Made by a program: the position numbers and the translations under genes. Below are positions 33,849-46,336 of a DNA stretch of 64,000 bases, piece by piece. The stretch comes from Paraconiothyrium sp. Pb-2020 (taxonomy: Eukaryota; Ascomycota; Dothideomycetes; Pleosporales; Didymosphaeriaceae): positions 372,001-436,000 of the forward strand of contig JAJUBI010000005.1 in the NCBI GenBank assembly GCA_022419385.1. The letters are read 5' to 3'. Position 1 is the stretch's first letter. Each line of letters opens with the position of its first letter. The notes under the pieces were generated by a model. The model was not told the DNA's origin and did no database searches. It saw only the letters and a program-made list of their open reading frames with translations.

Positions 33849-34986
33849 TCAAGGGGAAGCATACTTGTACCCATATTTCTCTTTCGCGGCCTTGATCTGT
33901 TCCTTCAGATTGTTCTCCTTCTCCGCGAACTCCTTGTCTTCCTTCAGCCTCTGCGCGTATGCATCGTTACCGAAAGGCGACTTGGAAGGGATACTCGCGC
34001 CCTTCTGGACTGCTGGTCGCGCGCTGATACGATCCGCCCACTTCTTGACATTCGGGAAGTCATCAATCTCGACGCCTGAGAACTTGAGAGCGTTGACCCA
34101 GCCGTAAGAGGCGATGTCTGCGATCGAGTACTTGTTGCCGACGAGATAGTCGGTCCCCTCAAGAGCAGTGTTGAGCACGCCGACTAGACGCTCGGTCTCG
34201 CCGGTGTCTGTATGGCATGATTAGCACTTGTCCGTATATCCTCCTACGATGGTACTTACATCGCTGCATGCCGTAGGCGATCCTCTCCGGAGCGAATCTG
34301 TTGAAGTGGTTCGCTTGGCCCTGCATTGGTCCTAGACCACCGTGCTGCCAGGCCATCCACTGCTCCGCGCGGCTGATGTCCAGCGGGTCTGTGAAGGAGA
34401 ACTTGTGGTCGGTATCGTACATCCTCGTGAGGTAGGTAAGAATCGAGAGGCCCTCCTGGACGGCGAAGCCGCCCTGGTCGTGATCTACTATGACGGGAAT
34501 GCGCCCATTTGGACCAAGCTTCGTGAACCCTACATCTGGTCAGCGCTTGCTTGCCTGACAGCATTTCCAGACTGCTTACAAGGCTCCTTCTGAATGTTCT
34601 GGCTAATGTTGATTCCTTGCCTAGATGTCTTTGCATGAGCACACATTCCGAAGGAGCTGCGCCGGGTTTAATCACCATGTGTAGTCCTTGCCATATGCCT
34701 CCTTGAGCTCCTCCAAGATGATGGATGCTTTTACGCCATTGGGCGTGCCCCATGTAAGGAGCTCAATGCCTTTGTTTGCCTTGAGGCCGGTAGGACGTTC
34801 CGCCATGTCGTTGTCTTGTAACTGTCGAGCGGACGCGTGGAAGGAAGCTTGAGTATGCCGTCGAAGAAAAGCGGGAGCGGTAGCTGGGTATCGTAGACGT
34901 GCGAGGCGACAAATGCTTGTGGAAGTGCTTCGGAGCTGCACGAATGTGAGGGGTTTAATAAGCGCCATCGCTGGAAGAGGGGTCAA
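33849..34986 (-). CDS. Glutathione S-transferase, Ure2-like, with presequence
   Basis: complement(join(33849..34207,34260..34529,34580..34620,34676..34986)), 326 aa from the first Met; introns 52, 50 and 55 bp, one exon only 41 nt. The thioredoxin-fold part begins IELLTWGTPNGVKASIILEE and contains WFTKLGPNGRIPVIVDHD (cis-Pro region) and FAVQEGLSILTYLTRMYD (glutathione-binding Glu-Gly/Ser). The helical C-terminal domain has MAWQHGGLGPMQGQANHF and NKYSIADIASYGWVNAL (N-capping D). This order is typical of fungal Ure2p-like GSTs. The first 60 residues are Arg/Ser/Thr-rich with almost no acids (LRRHTQASFHASARQL), a mitochondrial presequence. A second Met (residue 61, MAERPTGLKANKG) would give the usual cytosolic 266-aa form, so two localisations from one gene are possible. 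Confidence 0.92.
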
Positions 34987-36139
34987 TTATGTTTGGGGAA
35001 GCTGCAGTGGCCGTCTTCGTCCCACACTTGCGGGAGCTTAGAAATCGATGACATCCCTGGTCCTTAGTCTCGATAAGTGTCGATGATGATTAATCCACGG
35101 TATAAATCCGAGAAGCATAAGCGATAATGGACCCATTCTCACCGCAATTGGTAATGGTTGTGGGTTGCTGTTGACCAAACGAGGTTGCTGTGAATGCAAA
35201 CATCCGTCGCGCTTCGTCCGGCAACTTCCCGGTTCCGAACGCGTCGTGCAGGTGGAGACGAGCCATTCCGGCGCGGAACGAACACCACACCACCGCGACC
35301 TTTCATCTACCCCGATACACGAAAGTGCCATCCCCAATTACACTGAGTCGCAGCTGTAGAGATCAGCTTTACACTAAAGATGGAATATGAGATATATACC
35401 CACCTTCTCGACCGACCTCGAGCGCCTATAGCCAAGCGTGCGGGTGGTGGAATACGCTGTGTCGCCCACAGGGTCATCATGTTCACAAATGTACAGCAAA
35501 ACATGGGAAGAAATCTGCTGTTCTATCGGCATCCGAATATCAGGCTATCGAAACCATTCATAGACCACGCACCGCCACCCTGACGAGCCAAGCCTCGCCC
35601 ATCCACTCGTGGCCCCCTGCTCAGAAGCTTAATGACGATAGAGGCGACGGAACAGTACAGCCACTGGGAGACAAGATCTCAAGAACATGTGTACTATTAA
35701 ACGGTTAAACGGTGTAAATGAACGTTATTTGGCCCAATGCAGTCACGCGACCCCGCCAATTGAAGTCGGTCTCCCCTGTCCATTATGACGTTCTCTTCTG
35801 AGATGCCTTCGCAGTTTATTTCCTCGAGGTCCTTAAACGGTGAGATACCGCTGTAGATCCGAACGTTCAGACCTGTTACTCGAATTTACCGAAGTCGACC
35901 ATGCCTTTTACGGCTAGCGCCGCTATTCATAGGATTATACAGCCCCAGAGTGAATGACAATGCTCCACAGAAATGGGACGCCTTGCAACGAGGATTCAGT
36001 GTCAAGAAGGCCTTATGGTCCTCTTTTCTCATTCCTTCAGTTCATGAGCACTGCGACATTTTGCAGATCCAGGATACGTGATCCAGTCACCATTCGAAGA
36101 CCATAGAGCGCGATCGCATAGCAGTTTTTATCAGCGACC
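34987..36139. other. Divergent intergenic region
   Basis: 1.15 kb between outward-facing genes (GST minus, membrane glycoprotein plus). Short open frames near 35165-35580 have no motif. A tandem-like GTTAAACGGT repeat occurs near 35700. No other feature was recognised. Confidence 0.35.
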
Positions 36140-37307
36140 ATGATAAGAAGGCATGTCTCCTTCGTTGCTCTCTTCCTGGGGATAGTCTCCGGTCTTGAAG
36201 TCGGCATAAATTCGCCATGCGCAAAGAAGTGCCTCGACGATCCAAACAAAGGCAACCCAGCTTTGGGCAACAATTCTTTAACCTTCGGCCGCGACGTAGC
36301 ATGTACTGACGCAGAGTACGTGGGCAACAACGCGACGAAAGTGGCGAAGAAGTTTGCGGACTGTCAAACATGCATGCAGTCAAGCGGCTGGGAGGATACA
36401 GGCAGCGGTGAGAGAGACACAACATGGTTTCTGTGTAAGTGACACTTTGATATCGGCACTCGATCGCAACATCACGCTAACGATATCTCAAGTCAACAAC
36501 CGCATGGCAGCTGACTATTGCTTATTTGGACAAGCCGCGGAGGAAAAAAACTACGAGATCTCATCGACCGAACCTTACAAGCAATGCTTCTCAGCATGCA
36601 ACCCCATCTACGCTGCATCGGACTATCGCATCAAATCCGACCCTGCGAAATACGACTACTGCGACAGCAACGGAAACTACACTTCCAACGCGCAGAAATG
36701 CATCAAGTGCCTATACGACGGCAAAGGCCTCACGATATTGGGTAACAGTGAGTTACAACCAAAGATGGATCTTTTGCCCACCCATGTGCTAAACCCCCTC
36801 CCAGTCGTCGCAACCCTCACCCAAATGTGCAACACCAAACCCGGCAAAAACATCAACTTCGACCAAGACATCTACAACACCACGCAGATCAAACTTCCCG
36901 CCTCGTCTTCACATACTACATCTACGCCCCTCCCATCCATCTCTTCCACCTCCTCCTCCTCCGGCCTCTCCAAAGGCGCAATAGCAGGCATCGTTCTCGG
37001 CGGCCTCGTCGCCATCGCCGCCGTCCTCGCGGGCATCCTCCTCCTGCTCCGCCGCGCAAGGAAGCGTCGCGAGAACAAGGTTATCGACATGCCCGGCGTT
37101 GGGCAGAGTCCTTCGACAGTGGTGAACGGGCCGTACCAGTATACGCCCGTGGTGGAACACAAGTATGCGCATACCGAGCCGCCAGCGACGAGACCCATGA
37201 GCGAACTCCCGACGGCAGAAAATGCCGTGCCGGCGGAGCTAGGCCCTACGAGTCCTCGGTATGAGGCGAGTGAGTTAGGAACAGGGAGTCCGGTTCGAGG
37301 GCGTTAG
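36140..37307 (+). CDS. Cysteine-rich single-span cell-surface protein
   Basis: join(36140..36434,36493..36747,36805..37307), 350 aa; introns 58 and 57 bp. A signal peptide (MIRRHVSFVALFLGIVSGLE) leads into a lumenal part with many Cys (CAKKC, CTDAEY, CQTC, CLFG, CFSAC, YDYC, CIKC, MCNT) and several N-x-S/T sites. A Ser/Thr-rich stalk (about 216-240) is followed by one membrane span (GAIAGIVLGGLVAIAAVLAG onward, about 241-265), a basic stop-transfer RRARKRR and a cytoplasmic tail of about 80 residues rich in Pro, Ser and Thr. The architecture matches a widespread Pezizomycotina family often described as LPXTG-like or Wsc-like surface proteins without established function. A sensor or adhesion role is possible but not shown. 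Confidence 0.82.
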
Positions 37308-38531
37308 TCGGGAAGATACCCAAATGCGATAGTCGTAATTCATTGAGATATCCAGAGACCTTTCTCCCTTGCATTGAGGATCTTCAGGGATGGGCTAGGC
37401 CGTCGTTGACGGTGTAAACTTCACTCTAGCAGTCGTAGCTGCGCCCACGATCCTCCCCTCGTTCCTCACCGTTGTCCGAATATGCGATGTGCTAAGCCCA
37501 CCCGTGCGTACACAAGGCCTTGCGCCGGCGTTTTCACGTTGTGTTACTGTCGTGCCATATCTATTATCCTACCAAGACGATACTCTAGTTAAGAACCTAC
37601 GACACCTCCATCCACCCACGTCCCAATATTGACTGAACCCAGCCCACATTCTCTCCAAGCCACCAAGTCGGAGAAGTAAGATTCTCCTTTATCCGGGCCC
37701 GATAATGATGTTCATACACCAGCCATTCTCCCTGTTGTAACCTTTACAGGGGGAAAAGGTTACTCCCCCCTCTTTCAGAATAGTGTATATTACTTATTGG
37801 TTTTCGCCTCCTACTCTTCGTTTGAAAGCGAGAGTGCGAAGCGGTGTATGGTGAGGAACATCGCACTGGAATGGCGGGTTTTGTTGTGCTTTTGTAGAAG
37901 GTAGACGCTTGAGAAGGGAAGGCGGACTGGTGATTTGGAGAAGGGGGCGGTGCAAGTCCAGTGAGATAAGTATTGAAGAGTGGGGGAGTGAGGAAAAATA
38001 TGGTAACGGAGAGGAAGGACGAGTGTGAAGATGAATGAGAGCAGTAGCTGGGGTAGAAAACAAGGTGAGTACTCAAGATTGGAAAGCAAGCGATTCCAAG
38101 AAAGACTCGACAAATCGACAGAGACGAATCCGCCGTTGCTCTTCCCTGTGCATGAAGCTCCATCATATCCAGGACTCAACAAGCCATTCAAAACTCGCTA
38201 TAGATACGTCATCCACCCCGCTAAAGTACATGCCCGATACAGACGCCAAAGCTATTCCTAAACCCCTCCCTATAAACATGCTTCATGCACAGGTATCTCG
38301 TATCCCATCCGATTCGTATCCTCGTACGTCGCTCCCAACAGGCATGCAAAAACCAATGAGAAAAAAAATAAAACAGTGGGAGTGAAACGTTCGCCACATG
38401 CAGGCTTTACTTCAGCCCGGCCGGTGTTCGTTTCGTCACTTCTTCCTTCCGGTCGTGGAGTCCGACCTATTTGTATCTCCATCTCTCTAACCTCGTCATC
38501 CGCAGCAAGACGGTGCTTGGTGTGCAGGTGC
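37308..38531. other. Convergent 3' spacer, no supported gene
   Basis: 1.2 kb between convergent gene ends. A 140-codon open frame on the minus strand (37744-38166) is Ser/Pro-rich from pyrimidine-rich DNA, overlaps others and is not accepted. A short A-rich run is present near 38360. Confidence 0.35.
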
Positions 38532-40145
38532 TCAGAAATCCTTGAAGGAGGATTCATACTTCTCCTGCATCTCTTTCGTGTAGCCTTCACGGTGTATACT
38601 CTCCGGTTCGTACTCGTCGAAATTCCGCGTGTCGGCTGGCCCGCGCAGATGCGGCACTATAGGGCCCTGGATTTTGCGGTGGTATAGCGCGTCCCAGTCA
38701 ATGTCTTTGAACCAGGCGTGCGACTTGACGGTGCTGGCGCCGCCTTGTATGTTGCCGAGACGCTTCGAGGTGTCGACGGTGCAGAGGCCCGAGATCAAGT
38801 CGCGGGCTTCGGAAGACATGGCGGAAGGAAAGCGGAGGCGTCCTTCGACGATTCTGTTCCATAGCATTAGTTCAGGCAATGCGGGTGGGGTAGGAGGGGG
38901 ACGCACTGTTCGTAGATCTTCATGGGGTTCTGGTCCCAGAAGGGTGGTTGACCAACGAGAAACTCGTAGACCAAGATGCCGAAGGCCCACCAATCAACCG
39001 CGGTGCCGTGGCCTGCAAGGTTAGCAGATCCAGGGGAGTGGTTTCACAGGTGGCGTACCGGTGTTCCTAATGACTTCGGGTGCCAGATACTCGGGCGTAC
39101 CGCACAACGTGTATGTTTCCCCTGCTGTCGTCAGTATACCGTCTTATTCCCGTCAAGTGCCACACACTATTCTCCACTTTCTTCGCAAATCCAAAATCCA
39201 CCAGCTTGAGGTGCCCTTCGGCATCAATCAGAATGTTCTCGGGCTTCAGATCGCGGTATGCAACGCCTTGTCGTTCGTGCAGAAACTCTAATATGAGAAC
39301 TATCTCAGCGGCGTAGAATTGTGACGTGGGCTCGTTGAAGCGTCGGGCTCTTCGGAGGTAGCTAAAGACTTCGCCGCCAGGGCAGTAGTCGAGCTCCGTC
39401 CGTCAGCAGATATTGTGGCCTGGTAGGTGTCTGTCTTACAAGCATGTACAGCGAGTCATGGTCTTGAAAGCTGGCGACCATCGTGGTTATGAAGGGGTGG
39501 CCTGCGACAGCGGCGAGGACATTCCTCTCGTTTCTCACCTGGTACAGAGTCAATACAGGTCGTTCTAGTAGCAATTGGGACGGTGAAACTGGCTCAGCAG
39601 CATTGACTGAGTCTTGCTACCGCGACGAGACAATTACACTTCACATCTAGTGGTACTCACATGTTCAACCTGCTTTAGACGGATCACTGAGACTCGCTGT
39701 CAGCTGTGCACTACTTCCGAGAGGGATGACGCATTCGTACCGTCCGCCTTGCGCAGGATCTTTAAAGCGAAGACTTGGTTCTCGTCGCCTTTCTGAGCGT
39801 CGTTCAGCCGTACTAACCATACTCTTGCGAATGTGCCTATCGCCGGTCAGCCTCTGTTTCCCCTTCCTGCCTTCTTCCCTCCCACTCACCAGTCCCCAAG
39901 GTCTTGATCAGCTCAAAGTCCTTTTTCCGCAGTACATGGCTCGAGTGCCCCACCGTCTTCTGCTCGGGATCTTTGTCAATTTGCGCTGGCTCCAGCGGCG
40001 TGTGCTTCTCTCCCCATTGCGCAAGCGTGTGCTTCTCCTCGTCGCGGGCGCGATCATTGGCCGAGTTTTGGCGCTCATGTTCCTCCTCTCTGGCCTGATC
40101 TCTGCTGCGGTGCGGGTGCAGCAGTTTGTGGACTGCGGCTGCCAT
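38532..40145 (-). CDS. cAMP-dependent protein kinase catalytic subunit (AGC kinase)
   Basis: complement(join(38532..38853,38907..39012,39059..39121,39168..39393,39440..39538,39661..39686,39741..39836,39890..40145)), 397 aa; eight exons, all phases agree. It is a Ser/Thr kinase of the PKA group. The glycine loop is LGTGTFARVWLV (about 83-94), the catalytic Lys lies in VFALKILRK, the catalytic loop is YRDLKPEN (D207), DFG is at 225-227, and the activation loop TLCGTPEYLAPE carries the phosphorylatable Thr at 239. The C-terminal tail has NFDEYEPE and ends SSFKDF, the aromatic FxxF-type ending of PKA. The N-terminal 75 residues are charged and short. The brief N-terminus suggests the second fungal PKA isoform (PkaC2/PkaB type), not the main long one; this is an inference. 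Exon 3 is only 26 nt and its following intron is the longest (122 bp). Confidence 0.92.
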
Positions 40146-41070
40146 TTTGGGTAGTTCGCAACGATGGCGGGGCCAAGGATCGGCGGCAGCTGTGAAGCTC
40201 GAGCAGGTCGTTCACGATTCGGGTGTCTTGGTGCTACTGCATGTTTCTAGGGCAAGCGGTTTGTAAAGTGTGGGCAATCGGAGGGTGCCTTAGCAGGCAG
40301 CGTGGAGTTGGGCGCATTCAACCACGGACAAGGAGCTGTCAGCGAGACGTCTGGATGTAACTTGGCGGGGCCTGCGCAGGGGACGGCTTGCCCGAGAACG
40401 ATGACGCACCGGCGTGGGGAGGGCGCCTCGAACAAAGCAGCGCGCCGGCTTCCCTTTTCAGCACTCTCTAACATTACCTTCAACTGCCAACGCTTGCAGC
40501 TGCCGCCCCTCGCAACCTGAGACATGTGGAGCATCAATTGTTATTTGCCATGCCTATCACGCACGCCTGCAGCCTTCTCTGCGAGCGAGACAATCTAGAC
40601 GGCGCCCAAGCACTGCGTCGCACGGCTGCCATTCCGTCTTTCGGCTAACGTTCGAGTATACATGCGGGCGAATCACACGTCGTTCCGTACTGGTCAATAA
40701 CTCCCCAGGCCCGGCATATCAAGTCTGGTAAACCATCTCGTTTTTCATGATTCGCCCCTGGACTAAGATTTAACTGGCTAAAAGTATGCATGATGATTCG
40801 AGGTAACCTGCGGACCAAAAGGAGCCGCACCATAAGATCCAAAGATGCCATCGTGCGTGCGTCCTCATCCGTTCTTGGAGCCTTTACCGTGCGAACAGTA
40901 CGGTCGCCCTGTTCCCACCTCTCAAATGCCGCACCCAAGCTGTATCCCTCGTTCCGTGGTCATCCAGGCCTCCCATATTAACAGCATTTGTACAATCCAT
41001 GAACTCCGCAATGCAAGATGCGTGACACTCCTCTCCACGAAAGTAGTCGTACAGCTCCCTATCGTTGCGT
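40146..41070. other. Intergenic region
   Basis: 925 bp, holding the promoter of the kinase gene (minus strand) and the 3' UTR of the V-ATPase gene. Open frames of 60-105 codons overlap on both strands and carry no motif. Confidence 0.4.
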
Positions 41071-41850
41071 CTAGCCCGTTGCGCGTGTGTTGAGAATGAG
41101 GGCGACAATAAGCCTACATCATCAGCCAATATGCCCATTGAACTTGTCATTTGCGCGACCTACCCATAGAGACCCAGAACCTCAGCGAAAATAAGGATGA
41201 GGACCATGCCGACGAAAATTCTCGACTGGCGCATGTACGCGCGCACGCCCTATAAAAGTCAGTCTCATGACTGCCGTCCGTTATATCCCACATACCACGT
41301 CACCAACGATACCAATAGCATAGCCGGCCGCCAGACCTGGCAGACCAACTGACAATCCAGCAGCCATGTGCATGATGCCGTTGTACAAGGAATAGTTCTT
41401 TTCGGGCGGCGGCCGTATGTCGCTCGCGATGAGGACCGATATGACGAGGGCGTATACGGCTAAGATACCAGACATGACAACGGGGATGAGGCACTATGCT
41501 TGTCAGCCAAAGCCAAAAGATGTATCTAGGAAAACTACCTTCATGATCAGGTCAGGCCTGTACGTGCCTACACCCGAGATGCCAATGCCCGATTTTGCCG
41601 TGCCATAGGCAGCACCAATACCTAGAGTCTGTCAGTTCCGCTAAGTAATAGCCTCCCTTAGATACACACATCCAAATATCATCTGTGAATAGTCAGCGGT
41701 AACGCCCCTAGCTATAATACTTGTCCAAAACTCACTGCGAAGGCGATGCCGCTCTATGGATTGTTAGCTTTGGAGTCGTCGAACATGGGGCAGGCAATGA
41801 CGTACCATGCCGACGAACGGCGCGAAGCTCGGGGTGAGTTGGTTATCCAT
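41071..41850 (-). CDS. vma3: V-type H+-ATPase proteolipid subunit c
   Basis: complement(join(41071..41113,41164..41249,41296..41493,41539..41621,41670..41682,41736..41753,41806..41850)), 161 aa; seven exons, six introns of 45-53 bp, all phases agree. It is subunit c of the membrane V0 rotor of the vacuolar proton pump. The protein has four spans: SGIAFAMIFGCIGAAYGTAK, VVMSGILAVYALVISVLIAS, MAAGLSVGLPGLAAGYAIGI and IFVGMVLILIFAEVLGLYGL. The proton-carrying Glu is E142 in IFAEVLG. Length equals the family norm (about 160). Exons of 13 and 18 nt encode single-digit numbers of residues inside span 1, an unusually fine split. The gene is divergent from rom2. Confidence 0.95.
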
Positions 41851-42442
41851 CGTGGTCGCACGCTGCAACTGTCCTGGAGGAATGGTCGGCGGGGATCGGG
41901 GGGTGGCAGCTGTGATGATGCAGGAGCTTGAGGCGACGCGGATGAGAGCTGGTCGAAGCGTGGTAGGCGGCTCTTGGCAAATGCAACGAACTCCACCACA
42001 TGGTTGCAATGTGCCCGCAAAGACACCAAGGGCAGCAAAAGGCCATTCTCGAACCCGCCCCGCGCCCCCTATCCTTTCCCGCTCATCGCCCTATTCTTGT
42101 TGTCCACGCCGTTCGCGTGTCCCGCGGCCTCTGCCGGGCCTGTAATTAGGAGACAGTCCCGCCTCCGCGAACACAAGCAATCCTCGTTTGCTACATCGCC
42201 CGCCGCGAGCGCCGTTTGACCCTCCGCGATTCTCCGCCCAGCGGGCTGGCTGCACGTTCGCTGCACGTAGACAGACGTCGCAGGCTTCCTCTCCGCTCGA
42301 GTGGCCCGCCGCCCACGCCCCGCCTCGTGGATATCACGCGGCGAGAGCTCCTTACAAAACCAATCTTGAAACCGCCGAACGTGCGTGCGGACGTGCAGTA
42401 GGCGCTGACGGGCCTCGCAGAAAATCAAAAAAAGAAAGCTAC
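41851..42442. other. Divergent promoter region vma3 / rom2
   Basis: 592 bp separate the two outward-facing start codons. The frame of rom2 is open back to 42188, but that extension has no ATG better than the one at 42443 and no conserved look. It is GC-rich with pyrimidine stretches; no specific binding site is claimed. Confidence 0.45.
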
Positions 42443-45400
42443 ATGGCGGACTATAACCAGCAACAGGGGAGAGAATATGCGCGCCCCGGTCAACCCACTG
42501 GGGCCCGAGACGCCGCCTTTGCCAACATCTTCGGTGCCAGTCCGGCCATGGCTGGGCGCTCGCAGACAATGACTTCGCAGAGGCCCATGATGCAGCAAGA
42601 CCGAGCCGCGACCATGACTACGCAGACCGCCGACATGATGCAACGCGCACCTCCCATGCGACAGCCAATAAACGGCTATGATCGACGCCCTCCACCGCAG
42701 TTTGACCAGCGATCACCTAGCAACTACGACCAACAGCGCACGCAGGGCTACGAGCAGCAGCACGACGGCTTGAACCGCGGACCTCCGAACGGCTACCCAC
42801 CAAACCAGAGAATGCCTGACGGGGCCCCTCCACCTCAAGCTCAACGCCAGCCCCAACCGCAGTATCTCCCTCGACCACTTCGGCCGGAGCGTCAGCCATA
42901 TGGGCAGCCCCAGCGCTTCGACTCTCGTGGTTCACCACAGGGACAGCCACCCTTTAACAAGCCTGTGCCGCAACGGTTTGGACCTGGTCCCGGTCCGGCG
43001 ATGCACAATGACCCATATCGGTCGCAATCCATGGCCGCTGTGCCTCGACCCCAATTCAATGCCCCAGGCCCAGGTTACCAGTCGCCCGCGAACACGTTCC
43101 GGCAGCAACCTTACATAAACCATATGGCGCGAACAACTGCCCAAGGTCGAGTAGTACCAGAGCGTCCTGACGAACGTACCATGTCCATGACGTCTTATTC
43201 TCGAGACCCCGAGTATGCGCAAACAATGAGCGGAAGAGTCATTCCAGCGAGGAGGAGAGAGTCTGGAGATCCGGAGTCTGGACCTTTCATCGATCCAAAC
43301 CAACAATCACCACCTATGAGTGCTGGGCCTGGAAGCAAGACAAGGAATGCAAGCCATGGTAGTCAGGGCAGTATACCTCAGATCCGGACCATGTCCATGG
43401 CATCCACCATCGTACCGCCCTCTGAACGCACCGACACAATGAGTTCATCAGTGACCAGACCGAGCTCTACCCAGACCATGACTAGCAATAACCGAGCTTC
43501 CTCCCAATCTAACCAGGGTCAAGTTGGAATCGTCGCTCAGCGGCGCTCTCCTCTTGTTTACCCCGCTCTACTTTCACGAGTAGCGGAAGTGTTCAAAGAC
43601 CGCATCCCAATCACCGAAAAGCAAAAGGATGGATTGGTATACAACAATGCTTTTACGGGCGCGGAGGCTGTGGACCTCATAGCTTACATTATCAAAACCA
43701 CAGATCGAAACCTTGCATTGCTCCTCGGCCGTTCACTCGACGCACAGAGGTTTTTCCACGATGTCACATATGCTCACAGGCTGCGTGATTCGACCAACGA
43801 GGTGTATCAATTTCAAGAGACGATGCTGGAAGAGGGGGCAGAGCATGTCAATGGTGTTTTCACTCTCCTGACGGAGTGTTATTCGCCCACTTGTACTCGC
43901 GACCGACTCTGTTATTCAATAGCATGCCCTCGCCGATTGGAACAACAAGCTCGCTTAAACCTGAGGCCAACGGGTCTCAAGCGCGAAACATCCCATGCTA
44001 GCTTGCACGAGGATTTGGACTCGGAGGAGCAAAAGTTGTGGATCAATACTGTCTCCAAGGAGGTCGCGGAGAGCGTATCCGACAAGGAGAAAAAACGACA
44101 AGAGGTCATCTCGGAGCTGATGTACACTGAACGCGACTTTGTGAAGGATTTGGAGTATCTGAGAGATTTCTGGATGAAGCCCCTTCGAAACCCCGCAACG
44201 TCACCAATTCCAGAACATAGAAGGGAGAAATTTGTGCGGACGGTATTCTCGAATTGTCAAGACGTCTACATGGTTAATTCTAGGCTTGCAGAATCGCTCA
44301 CTCGCCGACAACAGAAAGACCCCGTGGTGTACTCTGTTGGAGACATCTTCTTGGAGTATGTACCACACTTCGCCCCCTTCATTAAATACGGCGCGAATCA
44401 ACTCTTCGGTAAATACGAGTTTGAGCACGAGAAGCGCACGAATCTGCAATTCACAAAGTTCGTGGACGAGGTTGAACGGATGAAGGAGTCGAGGAAATTA
44501 GAACTCAACGGTTACCTCACCAAACCTACGACACGTTTGGCGAGATATCCACTACTCCTAGAGAATATTCAGAAGTATACCGCGGACGACAATCCAGACA
44601 AGCAGGATATACCGAAGGCTATCAAGATGATCAAGGAGACACTGTCTAAAGTCAACATTGAGTCCGGAAAGGCTGAAAATCACTTCAATCTGATGCAGCT
44701 CAATCGCGACCTTAAGTTCAGGCCTGGCGAGTTTGTCGACCTGAAGTTGACGGACGAGAACCGGCAACTTGTATTCAAAGGCACCCTTAAGAAAACGCCA
44801 ACCGAACAGACGGGTGATATCACTTGCTACCTCTTCGACCACGCTGTACTTCTTGTCCGCGCCAAAGTCGTCAACAAGCGTGAAGAGCAAAAGGTTTATA
44901 AGAAGCCGATTCCATTAGAACTCCTAGTCATCGGCCAGATGGACGAGATCATTCCTAAGATGGGTATCGCAAAACGCCCTTCTGCCAACTTGATGGGTGC
45001 TAAGGCCATCGCGGTGGCGACCCCTAAGGGCGATGCAGCGAAACAGCAGGGTTATCCGATTACTTTCAGGCATCTTGGGAAGGGTGGTTACGAGCTAACT
45101 TTGTATGCAAGTACCCAGATATCACAACAAAAGTGGATGGAGCATATCGATTCGCAACAAAAGAACCTGCGAGATCGGAGCAACATCTTCACGCGGACGA
45201 CCATCAACGAAGGCTTCTTCACTGCCGCCATCCGAGTTACTTGCGCTGTTCCGCTTGGTGAGTATCCCCGTCGATATACCGGACAGGATCATACTAACTT
45301 TAATCAGATGGTGGTCGAAAGATCGCTTTTGGGACCGATGCTGGTATTTTTGTTACTGATCGCAAGCCGAAAGATGCATCACATAGACCACAGCGAGTAC

Positions 45401-46336
45401 TTGATTGCAAGGCGGTCACGCAGATCGACGTCCTCGAGCAACACCAGATCGTTCTGGTACTGTCTGACAAGACCCTCTTCTCTTATTCGCTGGAAGCGTT
45501 GGATCCCAACGAGAATAACGCAGTCGCTAAACGTCCGAGGAAGATCTGCCATGCCAATTTCTTCAAGTCTGGTATCTGCCTGGGCCAACAATTGGTCGCC
45601 TCGGTCAAGACATCGACTTTATCGACTACGATCAAGGTCTTCGAGCCGAAAGAGAACATGGCCAACAAGTCGAGGAAGTCTGGTTTCGCCAAGATGCTCT
45701 CGACCGGACAGGACCAGCTCAAGCCTTACAAGGAGTTCTACATCCCAACAGAATCTACTTCCATACACTTCCTGCGCTCCAAGCTCTGCGTTGGGTGTGC
45801 GAAGGGATTTGAAGTTGTCAGTCTCGAAACACTGGAGACACAGTCATTGCTGGATCAGGCTGACACCTCCCTGGACTTCGTCGTGCGCAAGGAGAACATC
45901 AAGCCGATTCATATCGAACGCCTGGCGAGTGAATTCCTCCTCTGCTACACGGACTACTCCTTCTTCGTCAACAGGAATGGGTGGCGGGCTAGGCCAGATT
46001 GGCGAATTGCATGGGAGGGTACTCCACAGGCTTTTGCCATTTTCCATCCCTACATCCTTGCGTTTGAGCCCAGTTTCATTGAAATACGGCATATGGAGAG
46101 CGGAGCTCTTGTACATATCGTCACAGCGAAGAACATTAGGTGGCTGCACACGTCAACTAGAGAGGTATGTAATCGAGCTTCAAGATCTGCAAGTCCAATG
46201 AGCTAACAGCATTCAGATCATATATGCCTACGAAGACGAATTGGGCAACGATGTTATCACCAGCTTGGACTTCTGGCAAACTGCGCCTGGGCACAAGCAA
46301 AGCCTTGAAACTAACCGCTACCACGAGAAGAACTGA
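42443..46336 (+). CDS. rom2: Rho1 guanine-nucleotide exchange factor Rom2
   Basis: join(42443..45257,45308..46164,46217..46336), 1263 aa; introns 50 and 52 bp, phases agree. It activates Rho1 at the cell cortex in the cell-wall-integrity pathway. Domains in order: a disordered Gln/Pro/Met-rich N-terminus (about 1-365), DEP (about 372-460; PALLSRVAEVFKDRIPITEK, FTGAEAVDLIAYII), Dbl homology/RhoGEF (about 551-745; QEVISELMYTERDFVKDLEYL, LNGYLTKPTTRLARYPLLLE), PH (about 760-890) and a C-terminal citron-homology CNH domain (about 925-1240; KIAFGTDAGIFVTDRKPK, WLHTSTRE). Length and order match Rom1/Rom2 of ascomycetes. The start MADYNQQQGREYARPGQPTG is chosen because upstream in-frame sequence is not protein-like. 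Repeats of MTSQ/TMT-like short motifs colour the N-terminus. It should lie downstream of Wsc-type sensors. Confidence 0.95.

Noticed and set aside
42188..42442. Upstream extension of the rom2 frame
   Set aside because: It starts without a good ATG and lies in the GC-rich promoter shared with vma3.
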